Part shown: piece after piece, positions 42,953-51,397 of the stretch
How positions within the stretch are numbered: the first letter of the stretch is position 1
How the letters are laid out: the number at the start of each line of letters is the position of its first letter
From: Natronosporangium sp035305625
Lineage (GTDB): Bacteria; Actinomycetota; Actinomycetes; Mycobacteriales; Micromonosporaceae
Assembly: GCA_963809545.1 (NCBI GenBank)
Contig: CAWEKD010000004.1
Location: 62,001-126,000, forward strand
Reading direction: 5' to 3'
Length of the DNA: 64,000 bases
Notes under the pieces: generated by a model
The model's database searches: none
What the model saw: the letters and a program-made list of their open reading frames with translations, nothing else
What the model was told of the DNA's origin: nothing
Program-made: the position numbers and the translations under genes

Positions 42953-44296
42953 TCACTCGGCGGCGGACACCATCGGGGTCAAATCCTCCGGCAGCGGGGT
43001 CCAGTGGTCGGCCTCGGCGTCCACCTGCTCCCCGGACCGGATGTCCTTGACCTGGTCCCGCCCGTCCCCGGCCCCGGGGAACCACACGTACGGGATGCCG
43101 CGCCGCTCCGCGTACCGGATCTGCTTGCCGTACTTGGCCGCCGAGGGCGACACCTCGGTGGCGATGCCCCGGCGACGCAGCGCGGTGGCGATCCGCATAC
43201 AGGCGGGCCGGGACGCCTCGTCCGGCAGCGCCACCAGCACGCAGGTCGGTACCGACCGGGAGATGGTCAGCGCCTGTTGACCGAACAACCGCCCCAGGAT
43301 CCGACTGATCCCGATCGACAGCCCCACCCCGGGGAACCGGTCGTTGCCGGCGGAGGCCAGGTTGTCGTATCGACCACCGGAGCAGATCGACCCGATCGAC
43401 TCGTGCCCCCGCATCACCGTCTCGTACACGGTCCCGGTGTAGTAGTCCAGCCCTCGGGCGATCCGCAGGTCCGCCACCAGGAGCCCGGGGGCGTGCTCGG
43501 CCGCGGCCTCGACCACCGCGGCCAGCTCCGACAGCCCCTCCTCCAGCAGCGGATCCCGCACCTTCAGCGCGCGCACCGCGTCCACGAACGAGGCATCGGG
43601 GCTGTTGATCTCCGCCAGGGCCAGGCAGGCCTTGATCTGCGCATCGGTGGCCCCGATCGCCGACAGTTCCCGCGCCACCCCGGCGGGGCCGATCTTGTCC
43701 AGCTTGTCGACCGCCCGCAGCACCTGCTCCGGGTCGGACAGCCCGATCCCTTGATAGAACCCTTGCGCGAGCTTGCGGTTGTTCACGTGCATCCGGATCG
43801 GCGGCAACGGCAACCCCGCCAGCGCGTCGGCGATCACCAGCGGCAGCTCCACCTCGTAGTGGAACGGCAGGGTGTCCCGGTCCACCACGTCGATGTCGGC
43901 CTGCCAGAACTCCCGGTACCGCCCTTCCTGGGGTCGCTCCCCCCGCCACACCGGCTGGATCTGGTACCGACGGAACGGGAACTGCAGCTTACCGGCGTGC
44001 TCCAGCACGTACCGGGCAAACGGGACGGTCAGGTCGAAGTGCAGTCCCAAGGCGGAGGAGTCCGGCTCCGGTTCGTCCGCAGCGGCCTGCAGCCGCCGCA
44101 GCACGTACACCTCCTTGGAGGTCTCCCCCTTACGCAGCAACTGCTCCAGCGGCTCCACCGCCCGTGTCTGCAGGGGGGCGAACCCGTGCAGCTCGAAGGT
44201 GCGGCGCAGCCGGTCGATCAGCTGCTGCTCGATCATGCGCTGCTCCGGCAGCCACTCCGGGAACCCGGACAGCGGCGTCGGTCGTCCCACCGTCAC
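42953..44296 (-). CDS. hisS: histidyl-tRNA synthetase
   Basis: Class II synthetase of 447 residues. Motif 2 is QPVWRGERPQEGRYREFWQ; the His-binding blocks are ARGLDYYTGTVYE and SGGRYDNL. The C-terminal anticodon domain ends near YVWFPGAGDG. The GTG at 44296 overlaps the upstream hydrolase stop as GTGA; neighbouring GTGs are possible. The frame is open far upstream but is not family-like there. Confidence 0.95.
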   Translation of the reverse strand: MTVGRPTPLSGFPEWLPEQRMIEQQLIDRLRRTFELHGFAPLQTRAVEPLEQLLRKGETSKEVYVLRRLQAAADEPEPDSSALGLHFDLTVPFARYVLEHAGKLQFPFRRYQIQPVWRGERPQEGRYREFWQADIDVVDRDTLPFHYEVELPLVIADALAGLPLPPIRMHVNNRKLAQGFYQGIGLSDPEQVLRAVDKLDKIGPAGVARELSAIGATDAQIKACLALAEINSPDASFVDAVRALKVRDPLLEEGLSELAAVVEAAAEHAPGLLVADLRIARGLDYYTGTVYETVMRGHESIGSICSGGRYDNLASAGNDRFPGVGLSIGISRILGRLFGQQALTISRSVPTCVLVALPDEASRPACMRIATALRRRGIATEVSPSAAKYGKQIRYAERRGIPYVWFPGAGDGRDQVKDIRSGEQVDAEADHWTPLPEDLTPMVSAAE

Positions 44297-45018
44297 CACC
44301 CCCGCGCCGGTGCGATCGGGGCGGCCCCGTCGGCCGCGCTCACCTGCAACAGGTACGGGTTGGTGGCCCGCTCCCGGCCGATGGTGGTGGCCGGGCCGTG
44401 GCCGGGCAGCACCGCGGTGGCGTCCGGCAGCGGCAGAATCTTGTCCCGCAGGCTGGCCATCATCTGCGACATGCTGCCCCCCGGGAGGTCGGTGCGCCCG
44501 ATCGAGCCGGCGAACAGCACGTCTCCGGACAGGCACACCCCTTCGGCCTCCCAGCCCTCCGGAGCGCCCGGCAGTCGGAACAGCACCGACCCCTGGGTGT
44601 GGCCGGGGGCGTGGTCCACCGTGATGGACAGCCCGGCGATCTCCAAGGTGCCGCCGTCCGGCAGCGGCGCCACATCATCCGGCTCGGTCCAGGTCAGCCG
44701 GCCGCCGAACAACTGGGTCAGGTCGGTGGACAACCCTTTGGTCGGGTCGGCCAGCAGCTCGCGGTCGGAGGGGTGGATGTAGGCAGGGATGTCGCGAGCG
44801 CCACACACCGGCGCCACCGAGAAGGTGTGGTCCAGGTGGCCATGGGTCAACAACACCGCCACCGGTTGCAAGCGGTGCTTGGCCAGCACCTCTTCCAGCC
44901 GCCGGTCGACCCCGATACCGGGATCGACCACCACACACTGCTCTCCCGGCCCGGGCGCGACCACGTAACAGTTGGTCCCGAAGGCCTCCGCCGGGAACCC
45001 GGCAACCAGCACGAACAT
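44293..45018 (-). CDS. metallo-beta-lactamase-fold hydrolase (glyoxalase II-like)
   Basis: 241 residues from the ATG at 45018 (GAAGGTGGG upstream). The binuclear zinc motif THGHLDH is at 58-64, with further ligands in DHAPGHTQGSV, LSGDVLFAGSIGRTD and VLPGHGP. This is the glyoxalase II/YcbL-like subgroup, a hydrolase of thioesters in known members. It is the regular partner of hisS in actinobacteria. The exact substrate is unknown. Confidence 0.88.
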   Translation of the reverse strand: MFVLVAGFPAEAFGTNCYVVAPGPGEQCVVVDPGIGVDRRLEEVLAKHRLQPVAVLLTHGHLDHTFSVAPVCGARDIPAYIHPSDRELLADPTKGLSTDLTQLFGGRLTWTEPDDVAPLPDGGTLEIAGLSITVDHAPGHTQGSVLFRLPGAPEGWEAEGVCLSGDVLFAGSIGRTDLPGGSMSQMMASLRDKILPLPDATAVLPGHGPATTIGRERATNPYLLQVSAADGAAPIAPARGW

Positions 45019-45146
45019 CCCACCTTCGCTACTCTTGTGCCGACCCCCCAAGGCCAGCGCCTGCCTCGCGTTCAGCCTAGTCTCAGGCTCGGCCCGTACA
45101 GTCGCGCGGGCGGCGTGGCGGCCACGACCAACGACCGGAGGACCCC

Positions 45147-45956
45147 GTGGCATCGAGCAGGACCCGGCAACGCAAGCTGGCACGTGAGCGGTACGAGCGG
45201 AAACTCGTTCGCCTCGCTCAACAACAGCGGCGCAGGCGGCAGATCAATGCTGGCATCGGCGCGTTCGTGGCACTGGTGCTGATCGTGGTCGGAAGCCTGT
45301 GGCTGGCCGGGGTGTTCGACAAGAAACCCGAGCCGGCGGAGTTCACCCAACCCGACCTGTGCACCTGGCTGCCGCGCGGCGGTGACGACCCGAACCGGGT
45401 GGACGTGGGCACCCCGCCGGCCAACCCACCGACCAGCGGACAGCAGCGGATCACCATTGAGCTGGACGCCGGAGACACCGCCGCCGGCACGGTGGAGGTG
45501 TTGATGGACGTGTCTGAGGATCCGTGCGGCGCCGCCAGCTTGGCGCACCTGGCTGAACAAGGCTTCTACGACGGCACCACCTGCCACGAGCTCGCCGACG
45601 GCGCGCTGCGCTGCGGCGACCCGAGCGGAACCGGGCTGGGTGGGCCGACCTACGCGTTCTGGGCGGACAACATCCCGGTGCCCGGCCTGGACGACCAGGA
45701 CGGTCCGCTCTACCCGGCGGGCACGGTGGCGTTCGGGGACGCCGCCGGCGAGAACGGCAGCCAGTTCTTGATCTTCTATGAGGACTATGACCCGGAAGCG
45801 CCGGTGTTCCCGATCATCGGGACGGTCACCAGCGGCCTGGACGTGGTCGAGGCGATCGGCGCGGCCGGCACCGCCGAGGACAGCACCGCCCCCGCCGCGG
45901 ATGTGAAGCTGACCTCGCTGACGGTCAGCGACGCCAGCCAGCCGTCGACCCGGTGA
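45147..45956 (+). CDS. membrane-anchored cyclophilin-like protein, catalytic Arg lost
   Basis: 269 residues. A basic cytoplasmic start (RTRQRKLARERYERKL), one membrane helix (about 33-55) and an outer cyclophilin domain. The fold is recognisable from GFYDGTTCHELADGALRCGDPSGTGLGGPTY (read in pieces) and ENGSQFLIF, but the normal H-R pair of the active site reads H-E. Peptidyl-prolyl isomerase activity is therefore doubtful. GTG start with GGAGG. It is followed 61 nt later by a paralogue that keeps the Arg. Confidence 0.88.
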   Translation: MASSRTRQRKLARERYERKLVRLAQQQRRRRQINAGIGAFVALVLIVVGSLWLAGVFDKKPEPAEFTQPDLCTWLPRGGDDPNRVDVGTPPANPPTSGQQRITIELDAGDTAAGTVEVLMDVSEDPCGAASLAHLAEQGFYDGTTCHELADGALRCGDPSGTGLGGPTYAFWADNIPVPGLDDQDGPLYPAGTVAFGDAAGENGSQFLIFYEDYDPEAPVFPIIGTVTSGLDVVEAIGAAGTAEDSTAPAADVKLTSLTVSDASQPSTR

Positions 45957-46017
45957 TGCTCCCCGGCAACACCGGCCACCCCCATGAACCCATTCCGCCT
46001 GTGGAGGAGGACCCTTC

Positions 46018-46881
46018 GTGACGTCCAATCGGGAGCGCCAACAGCGGGAGGCCGCCCGGGCCCGACTAGCCCGGCAGATGGCGGAGCGCCAAGCCGCCGC
46101 CCAGCGGCGCCGGCAGCGGAACCGCCTCATCGGAGCCGGGGCCGCGTGTGCCGTCGTGGCGCTGATCGCGGTCTGGGTGGTCACGTCCGTCGGAGGGGAG
46201 GACGACCCGCAGCCGGTGGCCGGCAGCACCCCCACCCCGACCGGCGCCGCCACCACCCCCAGCCCCACCCCGTCGCCGACCGAGTGTGTCTGGACCGAGG
46301 TCGAGCCCAGCGACCGGGTGGTGGACGTGGGGCTGCCCCCGGAGGATGAACCCCGCGAGGGCACGCAGATCATGACCGTGTCCACCAACCTCGGCGAGAT
46401 CAAAGTCGAGGTGGACGTGGCCGCCGCGCCCTGTATCGCCGCCAGCTTCACCCACCTGGCCAGCCAGGAGTTCTACGACGGCACCAAGTGCCACCGGATG
46501 TTCCCCGGCATGCTCCAGTGTGGTGACCCGACCGCCAAGGGTGAGGGCTACCGGGACACCGACGGCACCGGTGGTCCGTCCTACCGGTTCAACGACGAGA
46601 ACCTGCCCATCGACGCCGAGGGCAGCTACTACCCGGCCGGGACGGTCGCCATGGCCAACAGCGGGCCGAACACCAACGGCAGCCAGTTCTTCTTCATCTA
46701 CTCCGACACCGACCTCAACGGCCCCCACTACAGCGTGATCGGGACCGTGATCGAGGGCATGGACGTGCTGGAGCGGGTGGACGAGATCGGCCACGATGGC
46801 GCGTTCGAGCCGTCCCCGGGCGGCGGTCACCCCAACGAGGACATCATCATCGAATCGCTGCGGATGAGCGACGTGAGCTGA
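46018..46881 (+). CDS. membrane-anchored cyclophilin-type peptidyl-prolyl isomerase
   Basis: 287 residues. Basic start, membrane helix (about 37-57), a Thr/Pro linker, then an outer cyclophilin domain with KCHRMFPGMLQCGDP (active-site His-Arg intact), GTGGPSYRFNDEN and NTNGSQFFFIYSDT. Probably helps fold secreted proteins. GTG start with GGAGGAGG. Tandem paralogue of the preceding gene. In related actinobacteria this pair usually sits between relA and hisS. Confidence 0.92.
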   Translation: MTSNRERQQREAARARLARQMAERQAAAQRRRQRNRLIGAGAACAVVALIAVWVVTSVGGEDDPQPVAGSTPTPTGAATTPSPTPSPTECVWTEVEPSDRVVDVGLPPEDEPREGTQIMTVSTNLGEIKVEVDVAAAPCIAASFTHLASQEFYDGTKCHRMFPGMLQCGDPTAKGEGYRDTDGTGGPSYRFNDENLPIDAEGSYYPAGTVAMANSGPNTNGSQFFFIYSDTDLNGPHYSVIGTVIEGMDVLERVDEIGHDGAFEPSPGGGHPNEDIIIESLRMSDVS

Positions 46882-46902
46882 CCGCGGTCCTCATTCGTCT
46901 CT

Positions 46903-46930
46903 GGCCCGGGCTGGCTGACCAGCCCGGGCC
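46903..46930 (+). terminator. terminator hairpin after the cyclophilin pair
   Basis: Perfect 12-bp arms (GGCCCGGGCTGG / CCAGCCCGGGCC) with a CTGA loop, 22 bases after the stop. Very stable. A 13-base direct repeat (GTCGTTGGGG core) follows at about 46933-46958. Confidence 0.75.
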
Positions 46931-46992
46931 ATGTCGTTGGGGCGTGTCGTTGGGGTGTACCGCCGCCCGGTGGGCCCCTTCCGACTATCAGC

Positions 46993-47042
46993 CGGCGGTG
47001 GTGAGGGGGTGGCGCGGCCGCGCCACCCCCTCACCACCGCCG
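46993..47042. terminator. 50-bp perfect palindrome between convergent genes
   Basis: Two 25-bp arms meet with no spacer, centred on GCGGCCGC. As RNA it folds equally from either strand, right after the ABC permease stop on one side and downstream of the cyclophilin terminator on the other. Most simply a bidirectional terminator; its length and perfection are unusual. Confidence 0.65.
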
Positions 47043-47056
47043 TGGGCGAGTCGAGC

Positions 47057-49372
47057 TCACTCGGTGCGCAGCCCCTCCGGGCGCATCAGCTGCCACAGCG
47101 CCGGCAGGCTGAGCAGGGTCACCAGCAGGACGACCGCGGCGCCGATGCCCGAGATGGTGAACAGACTCGGCCAGTCCACGGTGATCGGCCGGTGGGCGAT
47201 CCGCAGCAACGCCGTACCCACCCCGAGACCGCTGACCGTGGCCAGCCCCAGCCCGAGCCCGACCAGCAGCGCCGTCTGCCACAGCACCGACCACCCGAGG
47301 ACCCCGCGGCGGACCCCGAAGGCGGCCAGCACCGCCAGCGGCCGGCGCCGTTCCCGCAGCTGCTCCAGGGTGCCGACCAGCAGACTCAGTCCGATCAGGA
47401 CGAGGGTAGCGGCGATACCGACCACCAACCCGCGTCGGATCCCCTCGAACTGACCGTCGCTGACCCAGGGGCGGTCGACGGACACGAACGCCCACGGGTT
47501 GATCCCGGCGGCGGTGTTGCGGACGTGCTCCGCGACGTCCGGCACCGCCGGATCCAGCTCCAGGTTGACCAAGATCAGATCCGGCTGATACGGGAAGCCG
47601 GCGACCGCGCCGGGGGTGGCCGCGATCCCGGCGTAGACACTACCCGGCTGCTGCACGACCGTGCGGGCGTCGGTCGGGACGGTCCACTCCGCCTCCTCAC
47701 CCGTCGGGGTGTCCGTCCTCGGCGCAGCCCGCAGGGTCTGCCCGGGCTCGGGGAGAGAGCCGAATTCGTACGGGATCAGGAACACATCCCCATCCCGACA
47801 CTGGTCGATCTGGGCCACGCGCTGGAGCGTCGGGCAATCCCCGACCACCAGGCTCTGGCCGTCACCCATCTCGTCGGCCTCTGGGGCGAGATGCTGCACC
47901 GGGAGCACGGTCACCTCGCGGACCCCGGTGGTGGCGGTGAACCGATCTTCGATCTCGGCGGGAGTGATCGAGGCGCTCGTGCTCTCCCCGTCGGGAGGCA
48001 CGATCGTCGCTCCCGCCCGCAGGCGGCCCGGATCCGCGTCGGTGTAGTGGACGTAGTCGCTCTCTACGCTCACGAACAGCATCTGCAGCGCGATCCCGCC
48101 GGCCGCCGCCACCGCGACCCCGCTGACCACCCGGGCGGCGGTACCGCCGGCGAGCTGGAGCCGGCGGGTGGCGAGCTGCCACGCGACCGGACCGCCCCGC
48201 AGCCGCCGCACCGTCGCCTCGATCAGCCACGGCAGCAGCGCGAGCACCCCGACCAGGAGCAGCAGCACCCCACCCGCGATCTGATAGATCTCCCAGGCTC
48301 GACCGGTGAGCTCCGATTGCACCAGCAGCGGTGCCAGCAGCGCCAGGCCGGCCAGGGTGGGCAGAGGCCGCCACCACAGCCGGCGCCGGCCGCCACCGGC
48401 GCGGCGGGTCACCCCGAGCGGCTCGGCCACCAGGCGCCGCAGCGCGAACAGGGTGACCGTGAGCGTGAGCACCGGGGTGGCGACCACGGTCAACCCCACC
48501 AGCCCGGGGTGGGGGCGGACGTCCGCGGTGAACACATCGATCGCCGGCACCGATTCGACGAGCGCCCGGCCCACCAGGAACAGCAGCCCGCCCATCAGCA
48601 TCCCCGCCACCGTGCCCAGCAGCACTTCCCCGGCGGCGATCCGCCGGACCATTCCCTGGTCCGCGCCGACCAGGCGGATCGCGGCCAGCCGGCGGTCGGT
48701 CTGCTCCCCACCGAACCGGCTGGCCACGGTGATGAAGGTGGCTACCGGCAGCAGCAGCACCACCAGCCCGACCACACCGAGCAGGATCAGCAACACCGGC
48801 AACCCCTCACCCGAGCCGGACGGGACGCCGAAGTGGTCGATCCGGCTGGTGGACTCAGGGTCGAGCTGGTCACTGCCGAGGTAGAACATCAACTCGTACG
48901 GCCCCCGCAGGCCCTCGTCGCCGATCTGGCCGACGATCGGATAGTCCAGGCGGGGGGCGAGCAGCGGGCCGTCCGGTGAGGCGAGCAGCTCCGCCAGCGC
49001 CGGCGACACCACCAGCTCTCCCGGGCCGGGCAGGGCGGTCAGCCCCGGCGGCACCGGGGCGGCCGGTCCCTCCGGCTGCAGCACCACGCCCCAGATCCGT
49101 TCATCCCGGAACTCCAGCTCCCAATAGGTCGCCAGGAGCGTGTCCTCCGCGGGCTCCAGCACGGCTCCCGGGCCCGGCCACGCGGGGTACCGGGCCTCCG
49201 CGCGCGCGTCCCGGGCGGTCAGCACCGTGGGCAGGGAGGCGGCCGCCAGCAGCAACGCCACCCCCAACCCCACTCCGATCGTGGTCAGCCCGGTCCGTAC
49301 CCAGCCGTCCCGGCCGCCGGCGATCGCCAGCTTGGCGCCCAGCAGCAGCTCCGCGAGCCACCGGAGCCTCAT
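47057..49372 (-). CDS. FtsX/MacB-type ABC transporter permease
   Basis: 771 residues. An N-terminal membrane helix (LTTIGVGLGVALLLAAASL), an outer segment, a block of four membrane helices around 210-400 (VVGLVVLLLPVATFITVASRF; VLLGTVAGMLMGGLLFLVG), a second long outer part (about 430-610) and a second FtsX-type block to the end (LVVGIAATLVLIGLSLLVG; AAVVLLVTLLSLPALWQ). This duplicated layout fits exporters of lipids or peptides. The cargo is unknown. ATG overlaps the ATPase stop as ATGA. Confidence 0.88.
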   Translation of the reverse strand: MRLRWLAELLLGAKLAIAGGRDGWVRTGLTTIGVGLGVALLLAAASLPTVLTARDARAEARYPAWPGPGAVLEPAEDTLLATYWELEFRDERIWGVVLQPEGPAAPVPPGLTALPGPGELVVSPALAELLASPDGPLLAPRLDYPIVGQIGDEGLRGPYELMFYLGSDQLDPESTSRIDHFGVPSGSGEGLPVLLILLGVVGLVVLLLPVATFITVASRFGGEQTDRRLAAIRLVGADQGMVRRIAAGEVLLGTVAGMLMGGLLFLVGRALVESVPAIDVFTADVRPHPGLVGLTVVATPVLTLTVTLFALRRLVAEPLGVTRRAGGGRRRLWWRPLPTLAGLALLAPLLVQSELTGRAWEIYQIAGGVLLLLVGVLALLPWLIEATVRRLRGGPVAWQLATRRLQLAGGTAARVVSGVAVAAAGGIALQMLFVSVESDYVHYTDADPGRLRAGATIVPPDGESTSASITPAEIEDRFTATTGVREVTVLPVQHLAPEADEMGDGQSLVVGDCPTLQRVAQIDQCRDGDVFLIPYEFGSLPEPGQTLRAAPRTDTPTGEEAEWTVPTDARTVVQQPGSVYAGIAATPGAVAGFPYQPDLILVNLELDPAVPDVAEHVRNTAAGINPWAFVSVDRPWVSDGQFEGIRRGLVVGIAATLVLIGLSLLVGTLEQLRERRRPLAVLAAFGVRRGVLGWSVLWQTALLVGLGLGLATVSGLGVGTALLRIAHRPITVDWPSLFTISGIGAAVVLLVTLLSLPALWQLMRPEGLRTE

Positions 49373-50052
49373 GGGACCAGCTCCAGATCCCGGGTCCGGC
49401 CATCCCGGACGACGATCTCCCGGCTGGCGTACGCGGCCACCCGCGGCTCGTGCGTGACCAGCACCACCGCGGCGCCGGTCTCGGCCGCGGCCCCGGTGAG
49501 CAACTGCATCACCTGCTCGCCGGTGAGCGAATCCAGCGCCCCGGTCGGCTCGTCCGCGAAGACCACCCGCGGGTTGGTGATCAGTGCCCGGGCCACCGCC
49601 ACGCGCTGCCCCTGCCCACCGGAGACCTCACCCGGTCGCTTACCGGCGACCTCCGCCACCCCCAACCGTTCCAGCCACCCTTGGGCCCGCTGCTCCGCCT
49701 CCCGGCGCCGGACCCCGTTCAGCCGCAGCGGCAGGGCCACGTTCTCCAGGCAGGTCAGCTCCGGCACCAGTTGTCCGAACTGGAACACGAACCCGAAGTC
49801 GCGCCGGCGCAAGGCGCTGCGTTCGGCATCGGACATCGTGGTCAGGTCGCGGCCGGCGTACCGCACCTGGCCGGAGTCCGCCCGGACGATGCCGGCCAGG
49901 CAGTGCAGCAGGGTGGACTTGCCGGAGCCTGACGGCCCCATCACCGCCACCACTTCCCCGGCGCGGATCCGCACCGTGGCCCCGATCAGCGCCTGGGTCG
50001 GGCCGAACGACTTGTGCAGATCGATCCCCTCCAGCAACACCGTGACGGTCAT
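49369..50052 (-). CDS. ABC transporter ATP-binding protein (LolD/MacB type)
   Basis: 227 residues. Walker A MGPSGSGKSTLLHCLAG, Q-loop FVFQFGQLVPELT, signature VSGGQGQRVAVARAL, Walker B VVFADEPTGALDS and switch His in LVTHEPRV are all intact. Partner of the adjacent permease. It overlaps padR by 4 bp, so regulator, ATPase and permease are one operon. Confidence 0.94.
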   Translation of the reverse strand: MTVTVLLEGIDLHKSFGPTQALIGATVRIRAGEVVAVMGPSGSGKSTLLHCLAGIVRADSGQVRYAGRDLTTMSDAERSALRRRDFGFVFQFGQLVPELTCLENVALPLRLNGVRRREAEQRAQGWLERLGVAEVAGKRPGEVSGGQGQRVAVARALITNPRVVFADEPTGALDSLTGEQVMQLLTGAAAETGAAVVLVTHEPRVAAYASREIVVRDGRTRDLELVP

Positions 50053-50573
50053 CGGCGCACCTCCGCCGCGAGCGTGTCCAGGCGGGCCGCGGTCAGCTCC
50101 AGCCAGCGCAGATCCGCCTCCAGATGGAACAGGGCGTGGTCACAGATCAGCTGATCCGCCAGATCGCCGGTGGCTTTCCGCTGCGTGAGCTGCCGCATCA
50201 GCCGCAGGTGTTCCGCCCGTTGCCGGTCGAGGATGTCGGCGGCGGAGCGCCCGGTCAGCAGGGCCAGCACCACCTTGGTGTAGAGGGTGCTCTGCAGGTA
50301 CGGCTCCGGCTTCTCCGGCCGGCCGAGCCACTCCTCCACATCGGTGACCCCCGCGGCGGTGATCGCGTACCGCTTGCGCTCCGGCCCCTCCCCCGGCTCG
50401 ACCGCGTCCACCTCGATCAGGCCGTGCCGCAGCAGTCGGGACAGGGTGGCGTACACCTGTCCGTAGGGCAGCGGGCGATCCTGGCCGAACCGTTCGTCAT
50501 AGGCCCGTTTGAGGTCGTACCCGTGGCGGGGTTGGCCCTCCAACAGGGCGAGCAGCGTGTGTCCCAATGACAT
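50049..50573 (-). CDS. PadR family transcriptional regulator
   Basis: 174 residues. The PadR winged helix is clear: LLALLEGQPRHGYDLKRAYDE, PYGQVYATLSRLLRHGLIE, RKRYAITAAGV. The C-terminal helical domain (about 85-174, PYLQSTLYTKVVLALL onward) serves dimerisation and ligand sensing in the family. First gene of the ABC operon. The ATG lies 7 bases after a TATAGT, and an inverted repeat covers the promoter, so it likely represses its own operon. Confidence 0.92.
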   Translation of the reverse strand: MSLGHTLLALLEGQPRHGYDLKRAYDERFGQDRPLPYGQVYATLSRLLRHGLIEVDAVEPGEGPERKRYAITAAGVTDVEEWLGRPEKPEPYLQSTLYTKVVLALLTGRSAADILDRQRAEHLRLMRQLTQRKATGDLADQLICDHALFHLEADLRWLELTAARLDTLAAEVRR

Positions 50574-50580
50574 GCCGGCG

Positions 50581-50599
50581 ACTATACATCATGTGTATA
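50581..50599 (-). promoter_or_regulatory. padR promoter with overlapping operator
   Basis: On the minus strand TATAGT (50581-50586) ends 7 bases before the padR ATG, which implies a leaderless mRNA. The inverted repeat TATACA-5-TGTATA (50583-50599) covers it and resembles the ATGT/ACAT operators known for PadR proteins. The remaining 200 bp up to the YCII gene show nothing clear apart from a ribosome binding site. Confidence 0.6.
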
Positions 50600-50798
50600 C
50601 CTCGAGTGGATACTCCCGGAAGATGCGCGGACCCGCCGATCCGACCAGGCGAAACCGCATCCGGGTGGACACCGCGGGGTAACTTACGGTGACCCGCGCG
50701 TGATCTGGCGAACGGCGTGTCGAGAACCTCCGGCCGGCTCCGCTCCCCGTACGAGAGGCCACCACCGGCGTGGTCCCGCGACTGTCAGGAGATCTGTC

Positions 50799-51209
50799 AT
50801 GCCGAAGTACCTACTCCTCAAGCACTACCGCGGCGGCCCGGAACCGTACCGCCCCGTCCCCCCGATGGATCAGTGGGCGCCGGAGGACGTGGAGGCGCAC
50901 CTGGCCTTCCTCCGGCACGTCCGCGAACTGCTGGAGGAAAACGGCGAGTACGTCGACGCGCAGGCGCTCACCCCGGCGCGCACCTGGGTGCGCTACGGCG
51001 GCCCGGACGCCGCCCCCGTCACCACCGACGGCCCGCTGCCGGAAACCAGCGATCTCGTGGCGGGCTGGTACCTGGTCGACGTCGAGTCGTATGAACGCGC
51101 GCTCGAGCTCGCGGCCTACCTCTCCTCCGAGCCCGGCCCGGGTGGGGAACCGCTGTACGAGTGGATCGACGTCCGCGAAGTCATGTCCGAGACGCCGATG
51201 GGCACCTAG
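50799..51209 (+). CDS. YCII (DGPF)-domain protein
   Basis: 136 residues of the YciI-like ferredoxin-fold family: MPKYLLLKHYRGGPEP, then FLRHVRELLEENGEYVDAQAL, TDGPLPETSDLVAGWYLVDV, and YEWIDVREVM at the end. Members of this DGPF type usually accompany ECF42 sigma factor genes; the next reading frame is such a gene's remnant. AGGAG nine bases before the ATG. Biochemical role unknown. Confidence 0.88.
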   Translation: MPKYLLLKHYRGGPEPYRPVPPMDQWAPEDVEAHLAFLRHVRELLEENGEYVDAQALTPARTWVRYGGPDAAPVTTDGPLPETSDLVAGWYLVDVESYERALELAAYLSSEPGPGGEPLYEWIDVREVMSETPMGT

Positions 51210-51214
51210 CCGGC

Positions 51215-51397
51215 ATGATCAACGGACGAACTCGGTGGGACGAGGACACGCTACGTGTCCTCGTCCCCCGCGCACTCGCGAGCCTGATCCGCCGAGGCGA
51301 GGACTTCGACACCGCCGAGGCCGCGCACCGGGCGACGAACACCGTCGAGCGGGACCACCTGGTCCGCCAAGCGGCCCGCTGCCGAGTCAGGACGTGA
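51215..51397 (+). pseudogene. remnant of an ECF42-like sigma factor gene
   Basis: 60-codon frame, five bases after the YCII gene. Its first part (DTLRVLVPRALASLIRRGEDFDTAEAA) looks like the N-terminus of ECF42 sigma factors. Its last part (ATNTVERDHLVRQAARCR) looks like their C-terminal end. The ~350 residues normally between are missing, consistent with one large in-frame deletion. The junction lies near AEAAHRA. It runs into the relA end by 11 bp. Identification is by memory of the family and the YCII neighbour. Confidence 0.6.

Noticed and set aside
42923..43949. In-frame upstream extension of the kinase frame (total 809 codons)
   Set aside because: It runs through hisS in another frame and has no similarity to kinases. 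The true N-terminus is in a different frame from 42922.
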